Shown here piece by piece: positions 9,200 to 17,076 of a DNA stretch of 37,330 nucleotides; within the stretch, counting starts at the first letter, position 1, and the number at the start of each line of letters is the position of its first letter. Under the pieces are notes generated by a model. The model was not told where the DNA came from. It was given only the letters and a program-made list of their open reading frames with translations, and did no database searches. This DNA is from an uncultured Gammaproteobacteria bacterium (GTDB lineage: Bacteria > Pseudomonadota > Gammaproteobacteria > Enterobacterales > Psychrobiaceae), in the NCBI GenBank assembly GCA_937139475.1, contig CAKZQF010000163.1, positions 1-37,330 on the forward strand, read 5' to 3'. The position numbers were made by a program, and so were the translations under genes.

Positions 9200-10474
9200 A
9201 TGAAAACAACAATCACTCGATTATCTGCAGCTACCTTATTACTCGGCTTATCCCAAGCAGCGTTTGCCGATGAGGTGTTAATTAAAGCTGGCCACTTAGT
9301 TGATGTAGCCAGTGGTAAAGTGGCGATGTCCCAATGGATTAAAGTCAATGATGGTGTGATTATCTCGGTATCGTCACAAAAGCCAGAGGTCAGCCAGGAT
9401 ACTAAGACGATTGATTTATCAGATAAATTTGTCATGCCGGGCTTAATGGATATGCATACTCACGTGGTACGCGGCTTATCAAAAAATTTCTATGATGGTT
9501 ACTTTCAATCACCGCATCGTGCCGTGATTGGCGGTGTTGTAAACGCTGAGAAGACGTTGATGGCAGGCATTACAACGATTCGTAATGTGGGGGCTAGTGA
9601 CTTCCAGGACGTTGCATTGCGTAATGCCATTAATGCTGGTGAAGTGCCTGGGCCGCGCATGGCAGTGTCTGGACCGGCACTGGGGATATCCGGAGGTCAT
9701 TGTGATGCAAATAGCTTAAACCATAGTTTTAAGGAAAAGGCTGGCGGCATTGCTGATGGCCCTTGGGCGGTACGTCAAAAAATCCGTGAAAATGTAAAAT
9801 ACCAAGTGGATCTAATTAAATTCTGCGCCACTGGTGGCGTGTTTTCAAAGGGAACGAAAGTAGGGCAGCGCCAATACACCCTTGAAGAAATGAAAGCCAT
9901 AGTCGATGAGGCGCATACCCATAACCGCACGGTGGCAGCGCATGCCCACGGTACCGAAGGCATTCAATATGCAATTAAAGCGGGCGTTGATTCGATTGAA
10001 CATGCAAGTTTCTTAGACAAGCAGACGATCAAGTTGGCGAAAAAATACGGCACCGTGCTCTCTATGGATATTTACAATACTGAATATACGCTAGCAGAAG
10101 GGGCGAAAAATGGCGTGCCGCAGGAAAACATCGATAAAGAAAAGCAAGTCGGCACCAAACAGCGCCAGAGCTTCAAAATGGCGGTAAAAGCGGGCGTTAA
10201 AATGGTCATGGGAACGGATGCTGGTATTTACCCTCATGGGGATAATGCAAAGCAGCTTAGCCGCATGGTTAAGTTTGGTATGACGCCGTTGCAAGCAATA
10301 CAAGCTGCAACCATAAACAGTGCCCAGCTACTTAATTGGCAGGATAAAGTTGGTCAACTTAAGCCCAAGTATTATGCCGATATTATTGCTGTAGACAGTA
10401 GTCCATTGGAAAATGTGGCAGTACTAGAAAATGTTAGTTTTGTAATGAAAGGGGGAGTTGTTTACAAAAACTAG
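9200..10474 (+). CDS. Secreted metal-dependent amidohydrolase, prolidase/imidazolonepropionase-like
   Basis: This is an amidohydrolase-superfamily hydrolase of 424 residues, probably exported. The N-terminus is a signal peptide (positive MKTTITR, hydrophobic core, probable cleavage after AFA at about residue 23). A TIM-barrel metal site is complete: H86 and H88 (MHTH), K207 as the likely carbamylated lysine (DLIKFCATGG), H248/H250 (AAHAHG), H268 (SIEHA) and D340 (MGTDAG). Related proteins include Zn-dependent Xaa-Pro and other dipeptide hydrolases of periplasmic or secreted type; the substrate cannot be read from the sequence. It sits alone between the lpdA terminator and a convergent corB, so it is probably monocistronic. 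Peptide scavenging is a reasonable guess for a marine heterotroph. Confidence 0.85.
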   Translation: MKTTITRLSAATLLLGLSQAAFADEVLIKAGHLVDVASGKVAMSQWIKVNDGVIISVSSQKPEVSQDTKTIDLSDKFVMPGLMDMHTHVVRGLSKNFYDGYFQSPHRAVIGGVVNAEKTLMAGITTIRNVGASDFQDVALRNAINAGEVPGPRMAVSGPALGISGGHCDANSLNHSFKEKAGGIADGPWAVRQKIRENVKYQVDLIKFCATGGVFSKGTKVGQRQYTLEEMKAIVDEAHTHNRTVAAHAHGTEGIQYAIKAGVDSIEHASFLDKQTIKLAKKYGTVLSMDIYNTEYTLAEGAKNGVPQENIDKEKQVGTKQRQSFKMAVKAGVKMVMGTDAGIYPHGDNAKQLSRMVKFGMTPLQAIQAATINSAQLLNWQDKVGQLKPKYYADIIAVDSSPLENVAVLENVSFVMKGGVVYKN

Positions 10475-10482
10475 CGATATCG

Positions 10483-10515
10483 GTATGCGTTGATTGACAT
10501 GCATTCAACGCATAC
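10483..10515. terminator. Hairpin between convergent genes
   Basis: GTATGCGTTGA (10483-10493) and TCAACGCATAC (10505-10515) are perfect 11-base arms around an 11-base loop in the 58-base gap between the converging amidohydrolase and corB genes. There is no long T run on either side, so termination is inferred mainly from position. Confidence 0.55.
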
Positions 10516-10532
10516 TAAGAATTCTTTACTTA

Positions 10533-11834
10533 TTAAGCGCTTTCTTCTTCGCTTTCGTTGTTCTTATCCGCTTGATAAAGCCCAGGAATGATTCGGATTA
10601 CTTGCACTTTATTGTTTTCAACCTTAACAACCTCCATCGGATAACCGGCGAGGCGAATACTGATCCCTTGAGTTGGAATATCCTGAAAGTGTTCTAACAA
10701 TAAACCGTTAAGGGTCTTCGGACCGTCAATGGGGAAGTGCCAATTCATTTCACGGTTCATTTCACGAATGTTCATTGAGCCTTCAACAAGGTAGCTACCA
10801 TCATCTTGTAGTTGAATTTCTTCGCTAACTGTTGGCTGAACATTGGTGGTGAACTCACCCACAATCTCCTCAAGAATATCTTCAAGGGTTACTAAGCCCT
10901 GAATATCGCCGTACTCGTCAACCACAAGACCAATACGTTCTTTGTTCTCTTGGAATTTTAATAGCTGAACATTAAGTGAGGTCGCTTCATGAATGAAGTA
11001 AAGCTCACGTACTGAACGGATCAAGTTCGACTTATCAAACTGTGCTTTTGAATGTAGGTGCATCAAATCACGTGCGTGAATAAACCCTACCGCGTCATCA
11101 ATTTGGTCACGGTATAGTAAAATACGAGTATGTTGCAGATGACCCAGTTGCTTTTGAATATTTTTCCAATCGTCGTTGATATCGATGGCGCCAATTTCAC
11201 TGCGCGGGATCATGATATCTTCAACGGTTACCTTCTCTAAATCAAGAATACTGGTGAGCATATCTTGGTGAGTTTTGGGGATCATGCCATTAGTTTCACC
11301 AACGATAGTTCGCAGTTCTTCACTGCTTAGTTGCTGCTGCGCTGCATCGCTGCTATTAACTCCCACTAAGCGTAACAAGCCGTTAGTGATAATGTTAATA
11401 AACCAAACAAATGGGTATAGCACTTTTAGCATGGGGAGCAGGATCATTGAGCTTGGAAAAGCGATACGTTCCGGGTGCAATGCGGCAATGGTTTTTGGCG
11501 TTACTTCGGCAAAGATTAAGATGACTAAAGTTAGTGCACCGGTGGCTACCGCGATACCCAAGTCCCCAAAGAGACGAATACCGATAACGGTAGCGATAGA
11601 AGATGCCAAAATATTAACGAGGTTATTACCAATGAGGATCAAGCCGATCAGTCGATCTGGACGTTGTAATAACTTATCTACACGTTTGGCGGCTTTATTA
11701 TTGTTTTTTACCTGATGGCGTAAGCGATATCGATTTATCGACATCATCCCTGTTTCTGAACTCGAAAAATATGCTGATAAAAATACAAGTCCGAACAAGA
11801 TCCCAAATAACGTTGGGGTGGATATACTGTCCAA
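10533..11834 (-). CDS. corB: CNNM/CorC_HlyC-type membrane protein (CorB, YfjD family)
   Basis: A 433-residue membrane protein with three parts: a CNNM (DUF21) membrane domain (about residues 1-180, including the conserved SSSETGMMSINRYRLR and FAEVTPKTIA motifs), a pair of CBS domains (about 200-330), and a C-terminal CorC_HlyC domain. The family is linked to magnesium and cobalt efflux and resistance. The reading frame opens with TTG, supported by an AGAGGAC ribosome-binding site about seven bases upstream. ypjD lies 83 bases upstream on the same strand; the ypjD-yfjD neighbourhood is also seen in E. coli, which supports the assignment. Transport direction and ion are inferred from the family only. 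Confidence 0.9.
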   Translation of the reverse strand: MDSISTPTLFGILFGLVFLSAYFSSSETGMMSINRYRLRHQVKNNNKAAKRVDKLLQRPDRLIGLILIGNNLVNILASSIATVIGIRLFGDLGIAVATGALTLVILIFAEVTPKTIAALHPERIAFPSSMILLPMLKVLYPFVWFINIITNGLLRLVGVNSSDAAQQQLSSEELRTIVGETNGMIPKTHQDMLTSILDLEKVTVEDIMIPRSEIGAIDINDDWKNIQKQLGHLQHTRILLYRDQIDDAVGFIHARDLMHLHSKAQFDKSNLIRSVRELYFIHEATSLNVQLLKFQENKERIGLVVDEYGDIQGLVTLEDILEEIVGEFTTNVQPTVSEEIQLQDDGSYLVEGSMNIREMNREMNWHFPIDGPKTLNGLLLEHFQDIPTQGISIRLAGYPMEVVKVENNKVQVIRIIPGLYQADKNNESEEESA

Positions 11835-11917
11835 GTAGGTTTGTCCTCTAAAAAGTTGGTATTCTGTTATACGGCGTTAGGGCCTAATGGTCAAGGTATA
11901 ACATAGTAAGATATGGC

Positions 11918-12715
11918 CTAGATCATAACCAATTCGGTAACTAATCGACTACCGAAATAGGCAAGGGTCAGAATTACCGCGCCAATAATAGTGGCATGCA
12001 CAGCGGTTTTTATTTTCACGCCCTGCTGATGATGACGCCAAATAAGTACGCTATACAGACACCAAGCAACAATAGAAAGTATGGTTTTATGAACTTTACC
12101 TTGTGCCAGCATATCTTCCAGAAAGAAAAAACCCGTCATTAGTGACAGTGTTAATAGCATTAACCCTGCGATCACCAATTGGAATAGCTGCTTTTCTACC
12201 GTTAACAAAGGCGGCAGGGGGGAGGCGGCTAAATTTAACTTTTTACTCTTGAGACGGTTGTTTATAAGGTTTAACTGAATTGCATAAAACGCTGCAATAA
12301 CCAGGGTACTGTAGGCGCTTAATGCTAAACATATATGGATTAGCACTTCCGGGTGTGTTTCAAAATGAGTGATGTAAGTTGAGGGAACTAGCCATACCCC
12401 GAGTACTGACAAGAGTGAAAAACCATAGACAACGGGCAGTAAAGTAATAATCGCAAACTTACGAATTGCGATGGTCAGCATCGCAGCGATTAACCAACTG
12501 ACGATAGAGGCAACGATGAGAATACTCATATTTTGACCGTCAGTGGCGAGAATTGTTGTGCTTAAAGAGATGGCATGAAAGCCAATACCTATGCTAGCTA
12601 AACCAAAAACTAGTTTTTCATTGAGTGCTACATGTTGAAAAAGCCCACGTAAAACAAGAGCTAAACTTATGCTATAAAAAACGGCAGCGCCAAATGAAGA
12701 AATATCAGTCCACAT
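11918..12715 (-). CDS. ypjD: YpjD family inner-membrane protein, CcsA/cytochrome c assembly-like
   Basis: This 265-residue protein has about eight hydrophobic segments and belongs to the CcsA/CcmC-like cytochrome c assembly superfamily. The region around LIHICLALSAYSTLVIAAFYAIQ carries the family-typical histidine in a helix; a further conserved-looking GFHAIS lies near residue 47. In E. coli ypjD lies between ffh and yfjD; here corB follows in the same way, but ffh is not upstream. The gene instead borders a repeat-rich 555-base gap. A role in haem handling is suggested by the superfamily, but no substrate is proven for YpjD proteins. The ATG start at 12715 is the first in frame. Confidence 0.85.
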   Translation of the reverse strand: MWTDISSFGAAVFYSISLALVLRGLFQHVALNEKLVFGLASIGIGFHAISLSTTILATDGQNMSILIVASIVSWLIAAMLTIAIRKFAIITLLPVVYGFSLLSVLGVWLVPSTYITHFETHPEVLIHICLALSAYSTLVIAAFYAIQLNLINNRLKSKKLNLAASPLPPLLTVEKQLFQLVIAGLMLLTLSLMTGFFFLEDMLAQGKVHKTILSIVAWCLYSVLIWRHHQQGVKIKTAVHATIIGAVILTLAYFGSRLVTELVMI

Positions 12716-13270
12716 AGTATCTAATTAGTGCCTTAGGGCAGAGTCCTTTAAAAACGACATTATATCGTTATATTTAATTAACAACAGTGCTTTATATCAA
12801 TAAATTATTGGGTATATACCCAAGCCACTTGAAGATGCTTGTTTCAGAGCTTGGGTAGGGGGCTAGTACAAGGCATGGTTCATAGTTAATGGTTATTCCC
12901 TAATTATGAATCATAACGCCGTAATAGCTTGCTACCCAAACTCCCGAAGGGCAACTCGATAAGCGACCAACTGCGTCGTTAAGAGATATTTATTTAGAGC
13001 AACTAAACGACATATCTCATGCCTAGCATTTGGCGCGCTTCTCGACTTGCTGAAATCATGCATACTCAGGTAGCTTGGGTATAGAAATGATAGAAAATAA
13101 ACATTAAAATTGCCCAAATTATAAGCGCTCGAATTTTTCGGCACCTGGGACAATCGGCTACTGATTTTTTATTGTTTTGTTGCTTAAGCGCCATGGCAGT
13201 GTTTGCTAGAGTTAAAAGCTTGTACAAGTTAGACTAACAGCAAATCAAGTCAAAGGGTAGATAGACAAAC
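12716..13270. other. 555-base intergenic region filled largely by a repeat
   Basis: The gap between the divergent ypjD and hydroxyacid dehydrogenase genes contains the TATACCCAAGC-ended element at 12815-13083. The rest is AT-rich and should hold the two promoters, but I could not fix convincing -35/-10 pairs. Confidence 0.6.
12815..13083. repeat. MITE-like element with TATACCCAAGC ends
   Basis: The left end TATACCCAAGCCACTTGAAG (12815-12834, continuing ATGC) and the right end (13060-13083) are inverted copies, agreeing at about 19 of 24 positions. The 269-base interior has no credible gene; a 73-codon frame on the minus strand overlapping it is typical repeat by-product. The outer GGGTATATACCC at 12810-12821 is itself palindromic. 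Similar elements are common between genes in Vibrio and Alteromonadales genomes. No transposase is encoded, so any movement would need help in trans. Confidence 0.75.
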
Positions 13271-14206
13271 ATGGGTACAGGTGTTTTTTTGGATGTTGAA
13301 ACAATGGGGGGAGATATCTCTCTTGCACCCATTTCTTCACTTTTTAATCAGTGGCAGCAATATCAACAAACCAGTTCAGCGCAAATTATTGAGCGTTGCC
13401 AGAGTGCAGATGTGGTTATCGTCAATAAAGTTGTTCTTGATGCATCGATATTAAGAAACTTACCACAATTAAAGCTCATTGCTGTTGCTGCAACAGGCAT
13501 GAATAATATCGATCTGGATTGTGCCCATCAGTTGGGGATAAAGGTCGTCAACGTACAAGGTTATGCCGCCCCTGCTGTGGCTCAACACTGTTTTAACTTA
13601 TTACTTCAACTGGCTGGGCGTTCACGTCAATACAGTCAATTTATCGCCAATGATGGTTGGCAAAAAAGTAGCTATTTTTGTAACCTCGATTACCCAATGA
13701 TGGAGCTAAATGGCAAGATATTCGGTGTTGTTGGTTATGGTAGCCTTGGGCAGGCAGCGGCTAAAATTGCGCAGGCTTTTGGCATGAAAATACTCGTTGG
13801 CGAGCGGCCTAAGGCCAGCACTGTTCGCGAAGGGCGGGTAAGCTTCGAGCAATTACTAATGCAAAGTGATGTGCTAAGCCTACATTGTCCACTTAGTGAA
13901 GATAATGCTTTGATGATTGATAAAAGGGCTTTGGATAAAATGAAGCCTAGTGCGTTATTAATTAATACTTCCCGAGGTTGCTTAGTTGATGAGCCTGCAT
14001 TGGTAGCGGCATTGTCGAATAACCAGATAGCAGGCGCCGCGCTTGATGTGCTGTCACAAGAACCGCCAGTTGATGGAAATGTGTTGCTGGATTATAAGCA
14101 GCCAAACTTAATTATCACGCCACATATTGCCTGGGCAACGGTGGAGGCGCGTACTCGCTGTGTTGCCATGTTGAGCGAAAATATCAAAGAGGTGTTTGTG
14201 TCATGA
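13271..14206 (+). CDS. D-2-hydroxyacid dehydrogenase, glycerate/hydroxypyruvate reductase-like
   Basis: This NAD(P)-dependent dehydrogenase of 311 residues probably reduces a 2-keto acid such as hydroxypyruvate or glyoxylate. The split catalytic domain surrounds a Rossmann fold with GYGSLG at 155-160. The catalytic triad is complete: R235 (INTSRG), E264 (SQEPP) and H285 (TPHIAW). E178 near the end of the second beta strand favours NAD over NADP, though GERPK also carries basic residues. The ribosome-binding site AAGGG is rather far (about 13 bases) from the ATG. The stop codon overlaps the next start (ATGA), so it is translationally coupled to the acetyltransferase gene. HprA-type glycerate dehydrogenase is the best guess; substrate assignment in this family from sequence is unsafe. 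Confidence 0.85.
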   Translation: MGTGVFLDVETMGGDISLAPISSLFNQWQQYQQTSSAQIIERCQSADVVIVNKVVLDASILRNLPQLKLIAVAATGMNNIDLDCAHQLGIKVVNVQGYAAPAVAQHCFNLLLQLAGRSRQYSQFIANDGWQKSSYFCNLDYPMMELNGKIFGVVGYGSLGQAAAKIAQAFGMKILVGERPKASTVREGRVSFEQLLMQSDVLSLHCPLSEDNALMIDKRALDKMKPSALLINTSRGCLVDEPALVAALSNNQIAGAALDVLSQEPPVDGNVLLDYKQPNLIITPHIAWATVEARTRCVAMLSENIKEVFVS

Positions 14207-14859
14207 GTTTTTCGATTATTGATTTAGCCAACTGGAAACGCTTCGAGCACTTTAAATTCTACAGTGGTGCAACACAGCCCTGGTTTAATATTTGTGCCAA
14301 TCTTGATGCAACCGTGCTCATGAATACCTGCAAAGAAAATAACTTGAGCTTCTTCCATGCCTATTTGTATTTAACGCAAGTGGCGATTAATCAGCATGAA
14401 TCGTTTAAGTATCGAATCGTTGGCGATGAATTACGCGTTTATAACAACATTTCAATTAGCTGTACGGTTTTAAGCGATGATGAAACCATGCGTTTTTGTG
14501 ATATGCCTTATGTCGAAGGGTTTAGCGCATTTACCACAGCCGTTAAAGCCGTTGAAGCGAAAGTCAAAGCGACGCCGTTTATTGCCTCACAATTTGTTGG
14601 GCAAGAAATGCTACATGATGTGATTCATATGTCAGTGATCCCATGGATAAACTTTACTAGCTTTAGCAATGCGCGCAATACTGAGCAAGTGGACAGCATT
14701 CCTAAAGTGATCTTTGGTAAGGCGAAACAAACGAGTGAAGGGCTGATGATGCCATTTTCAGTCGAAGTACATCATGGGGTGATGGATGGTCTGCATGTTG
14801 GACGTTTCTTTGAAACCATGCAGACATTGTTTGATCAGCCTAGCTGGTTGCTCGACTAA
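14203..14859 (+). CDS. Chloramphenicol acetyltransferase-like (CAT family) acyltransferase
   Basis: The 218-residue protein has the size and layout of type A CAT enzymes. The catalytic motif HHGVMDG is intact with H191 and D195, followed by LHVGRF as in classical CATs. The upstream blocks SFFHAYLYLTQVAINQHESF and PWINFTSF also correspond to CAT. It would transfer an acetyl group from acetyl-CoA to a hydroxyl, acting as a trimer. No integron, insertion sequence or resistance gene is nearby; the gene overlaps the hydroxyacid dehydrogenase by four bases and has similar codon use. It may be a chromosomal CAT-like enzyme with another natural substrate, so a resistance phenotype should not be assumed. 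Confidence 0.88.
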   Translation: MSFSIIDLANWKRFEHFKFYSGATQPWFNICANLDATVLMNTCKENNLSFFHAYLYLTQVAINQHESFKYRIVGDELRVYNNISISCTVLSDDETMRFCDMPYVEGFSAFTTAVKAVEAKVKATPFIASQFVGQEMLHDVIHMSVIPWINFTSFSNARNTEQVDSIPKVIFGKAKQTSEGLMMPFSVEVHHGVMDGLHVGRFFETMQTLFDQPSWLLD

Positions 14860-14957
14860 CAGCATTATTCGGAGCCAATTTGAACAGTCGAAGGCTGGCC
14901 CGAAGGGTGAAATACAAGGATGTATTTCATAAAGAAAAGTAACTGGCATGCAATCAA
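14860..14957. repeat. Partial copy of the modular GTTACTTT repeat
   Basis: From about 14871 to 14957 the sequence follows, with scattered changes, 30899-30985: CCAATTTGAACAG, GGCTGGCCCG, GAAATACAAGGATGTATTTC and AAAAGTAACTGGC all have counterparts there. Only one end of the larger element is present. It contains the small inverted repeat GAAATACA/TGTATTTC. It begins just after the CAT-like gene. Confidence 0.75.
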
Positions 14958-15049
14958 CAATTTGTGAATTTTAAGAAAACGTTAATTTTCATGTCAAACT
15001 TGTCCTGTCGCTAATATTGCAAGTAAGAATTGTTAGCTGACTGACATTC

Positions 15050-15214
15050 CTACCTGCGCTCCCTTTTTTTAATGCATCCAAGCCAGAATACCAACTCACA
15101 CAAGCCGCCAAGGACAAAAAATATAATTGCCCCTGTGGTACTGCCCGCCAAGTAAAATGTGAGGGCTGCGCATATTAAAAGACAAAGGATGAGGTAGTTT
15201 TTTATTTTACTCAT
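15050..15214 (-). CDS. Small membrane protein coupled to a PspC-like gene
   Basis: A 54-residue protein starting MSKIKNYLILCLL, with two hydrophobic segments (about 6-24 and 27-46) and a basic tail (KKRERR). The ATG at 15214 overlaps the last eight bases of the PspC-like gene (ATGAGTAA), a typical arrangement for coupled translation. A longer frame opening at 15262 would lie mostly inside the PspC gene and is less likely. I do not recognise a family. The partner suggests a role at the inner membrane, possibly in envelope stress, but that is only context. Confidence 0.65.
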   Translation of the reverse strand: MSKIKNYLILCLLICAALTFYLAGSTTGAIIFFVLGGLCELVFWLGCIKKRERR

Positions 15215-15443
15215 TAGCTTGCTTTTGGGCTTTTGCGGCAAGTAAGGTTTCTCTTTGTTCATAGCTAGGGATACTTACCCAAAGAATGATATAAAGCACG
15301 ACGCCAAAGCCAAAGAAGAAAAATAGCAAAAATAAAAATTGCAGCTTCCCTCGACTTAGACCGTAGTAGTCCGCTAAGCCAGAAAGGCTTCCGCTAATTA
15401 AACCATGCTTTGCACGGGTTAGTACTTTTAGAGATGAGTCCAT
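15207..15443 (-). CDS. PspC domain protein
   Basis: A 78-residue PspC-domain protein. The family motif is clear: SGSLSGLADYYGLSRGKLQF followed by a long hydrophobic helix (FLFLLFFFFGFGVVLYIILW) and a polar tail. PspC proteins are inner-membrane partners in phage-shock and envelope-stress responses, or stand-alone small membrane proteins. No pspA, pspB or pspF is in the window, so this looks like an orphan copy. AAGGTG lies six bases before the ATG. The stop codon is buried in the start of the following small membrane gene. Confidence 0.8.
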   Translation of the reverse strand: MDSSLKVLTRAKHGLISGSLSGLADYYGLSRGKLQFLFLLFFFFGFGVVLYIILWVSIPSYEQRETLLAAKAQKQANE

Positions 15444-15575
15444 TTATACACCTTAGAGTTTTTATTATAATTAAGCAAAAAATAAACCATAATTAAAGTT
15501 TCGATAAATCAAGTGATTATGTTTATTTAAGTCAATCTAATTAAGCATAAATGCTATTATTTGGCGAAAAATTGT

Positions 15576-15926
15576 TTATTCACTCCAAACCGCAAGCTCA
15601 TTGCCGCTAGGCTCAGTAAAGTGAAAACGCCTGCCTCCAGGGAAAGAGAAAATGTCTTTCACTATTATCCCGCCAGCATCTAAGACGTCCTGTCGTGTGC
15701 TTTCCAGCGTATCGCTAAATAGTACAACTAATGGACTGCCTTTTGCTGTGTCAGCGGCTAGCGGTGCCTGATAAAAGCCTCCAGCGATACCGCTATTGGC
15801 AAAGGCGCTATATTCAGGCCCATAATCGGTAAACTGCCAGTTGAATACCTTGATAAAGAAGGTTTTGGTTGCACTTAGGTCTTTAGCCGCAAACTCAATA
15901 TAATTAATGTGGTGATGAGCGCTCAT
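15576..15926 (-). CDS. VOC (glyoxalase/bleomycin-resistance) superfamily protein
   Basis: A 116-residue single VOC unit with paired beta-alpha-beta-beta-beta modules, from HHINYIEFAAKDLSATKTFF to the C-terminal RFHFTEPSGNELAVWSE. The pattern resembles the small VOC proteins often annotated as glyoxalase-like; candidate metal ligands include H6 or nearby residues and the E in GNELAVW. Its ribosome-binding site AAGGAT lies inside the last codons of the upstream CDF transporter gene and the gap is two bases, so it is expressed with that gene. The substrate is unknown; detoxification or metal-dependent lyase activity are family possibilities only. Confidence 0.8.
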   Translation of the reverse strand: MSAHHHINYIEFAAKDLSATKTFFIKVFNWQFTDYGPEYSAFANSGIAGGFYQAPLAADTAKGSPLVVLFSDTLESTRQDVLDAGGIIVKDIFSFPGGRRFHFTEPSGNELAVWSE

Positions 15927-15928
15927 GA

Positions 15929-16837
15929 TTAATCCTTACAATCTGGTTCGAAAAATAGCCACAGCACCTGAGGGAACTGCGCTTTAAAGGCTGTCTCTGT
16001 TTGATTTATCGCGTCGACTTGCTCTTGACCTGATAAGCCGCTGGGCATTTGTGCTTTTATTGCTACCATCACATCGTTGCCAAGTTGCAAGGTAAGCAGG
16101 TTATAGACATTAGCCACCTGTGGTTGCTGGTCTAAGAACGCTCGCATTTCCTTATCGACTAACGGGTCAACGCCTTGGCCGACAATTAAGTCTTTCACTT
16201 CACGGGCAACAAGAATAGCGATAATAATCAGTAATATGCCGATGACAATAGAGCCAATGGCATCATACACTGGATTACCCGTTATCATTGTCATGCCAAT
16301 GGCGCATAGCGCAAATACCAAGCCTGCTTGCGCCGCGATATCTTCACCAAACACGACCACTAGTTCGCTTTGGCGAGATTGTCTAAACCATTGCCATAAT
16401 GAACGATCGCCGCGGGATTTATTAATTTCGACGATACAGCCCCACAGTGAGCCCCCCTCGGCTAATATTGCAAAGACAAGCACTCCAACTGCAATCCATG
16501 GACTTGATAATGGCTCGTCACTGCCAAGCTTATGCCAGCCTTCATAAATAGAAAACATACCGCCAACACTAAACAGCATAATCGCGACAATAAATGACCA
16601 AAAGTAGATTTCCTTACCGTGGCCCAGTGGGTGCTCCATCGACGGTGGTTTTTTCGCTTTCTTTAGTCCAAGCAGTAGTAGTCCTTGATTTGAGCAGTCG
16701 GCAACCGAGTGAACTGCTTCTGCCATCATTGAGCCTGAGCCAGTGTAGATAGCAGCGAAAAATTTTGCGATGGCAATAGCGCCGTTGGCAACTAGCGCGT
16801 AGAGAATACTTTTGACAGAGTTAGATTGTGAAGCCAT
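15929..16837 (-). CDS. Cation diffusion facilitator family transporter, SLC30A9-like
   Basis: A 302-residue CDF transporter with about six membrane helices and a cytoplasmic C-terminal domain (about 215-302). Helix 2 has the family metal-site motif AEAVHSVADCSNQ with H43 and D47. Where classical zinc and iron CDFs have HxxxD in helix 5, this protein has GEDIAAQAG (E165, D166), followed by YDAIGSIVIG. This is a variant like that of ZnT9/SLC30A9-related bacterial proteins, so the metal could differ from zinc. The loop HPLGHGKEIYFWSF after helix 2 is also typical. It is the first gene of a tight pair with the VOC gene. Confidence 0.88.
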   Translation of the reverse strand: MASQSNSVKSILYALVANGAIAIAKFFAAIYTGSGSMMAEAVHSVADCSNQGLLLLGLKKAKKPPSMEHPLGHGKEIYFWSFIVAIMLFSVGGMFSIYEGWHKLGSDEPLSSPWIAVGVLVFAILAEGGSLWGCIVEINKSRGDRSLWQWFRQSRQSELVVVFGEDIAAQAGLVFALCAIGMTMITGNPVYDAIGSIVIGILLIIIAILVAREVKDLIVGQGVDPLVDKEMRAFLDQQPQVANVYNLLTLQLGNDVMVAIKAQMPSGLSGQEQVDAINQTETAFKAQFPQVLWLFFEPDCKD

Positions 16838-16898
16838 GTTAATTCCATTTTGAACAGGTTTGAGTTAAATGTAACCTATTTTCAATGGATTGCAATTT

Positions 16899-17075
16899 AT
16901 ACCAATTCGCATCGAGATATACCCACTCAGCGGGAATTGAAATAGCTTTAGGCAAGGCAGATGAATGCAGGATTAGTTATTCTATTTCAAATTTATCTAA
17001 CGCAGTATAAAGCTATTTCAAACCCGCCAAAGCCGAGCCGCTCTGAGTGGGTATACTTCTAGGTGGAATGGTATT
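16899..17075. repeat. MITE-like element with ATACCAAT ends, copy 1
   Basis: The element runs from ATACCAATT to ATGGTAT. Its inner terminal blocks ATATACCCACTCAG (16916-16929) and CTGAGTGGGTATA (17043-17055) are inverted copies. The interior includes AAGGCAGATGAATG, GGATTAGTTATTCTATTTCA and ATCTAACGCAGTATAAAG, all shared with copy 2 at 28926-29189 in the opposite orientation. It abuts the 3' end of the phosphatase/kinase gene, whose stop codon is one base away, and its fold may help end that transcript. Confidence 0.85.
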
Positions 17076-17076
17076 A

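Noticed and set aside
11275..11715. A 146-codon plus-strand frame inside corB
   Set aside because: It is antisense to the membrane domain of corB, with no start signal or family match.
12932..13153. A 73-codon minus-strand frame that looks like a small conserved protein
   Set aside because: Most of it lies inside the inverted-ended repeat element, and it has no ribosome-binding site or domain. Its apparent conservation would come from the repeat.
14203..14859. Acquired antibiotic-resistance cassette
   Set aside because: There is no attC site, integrase, insertion sequence or shift in codon use, and the gene overlaps a metabolic gene by four bases.
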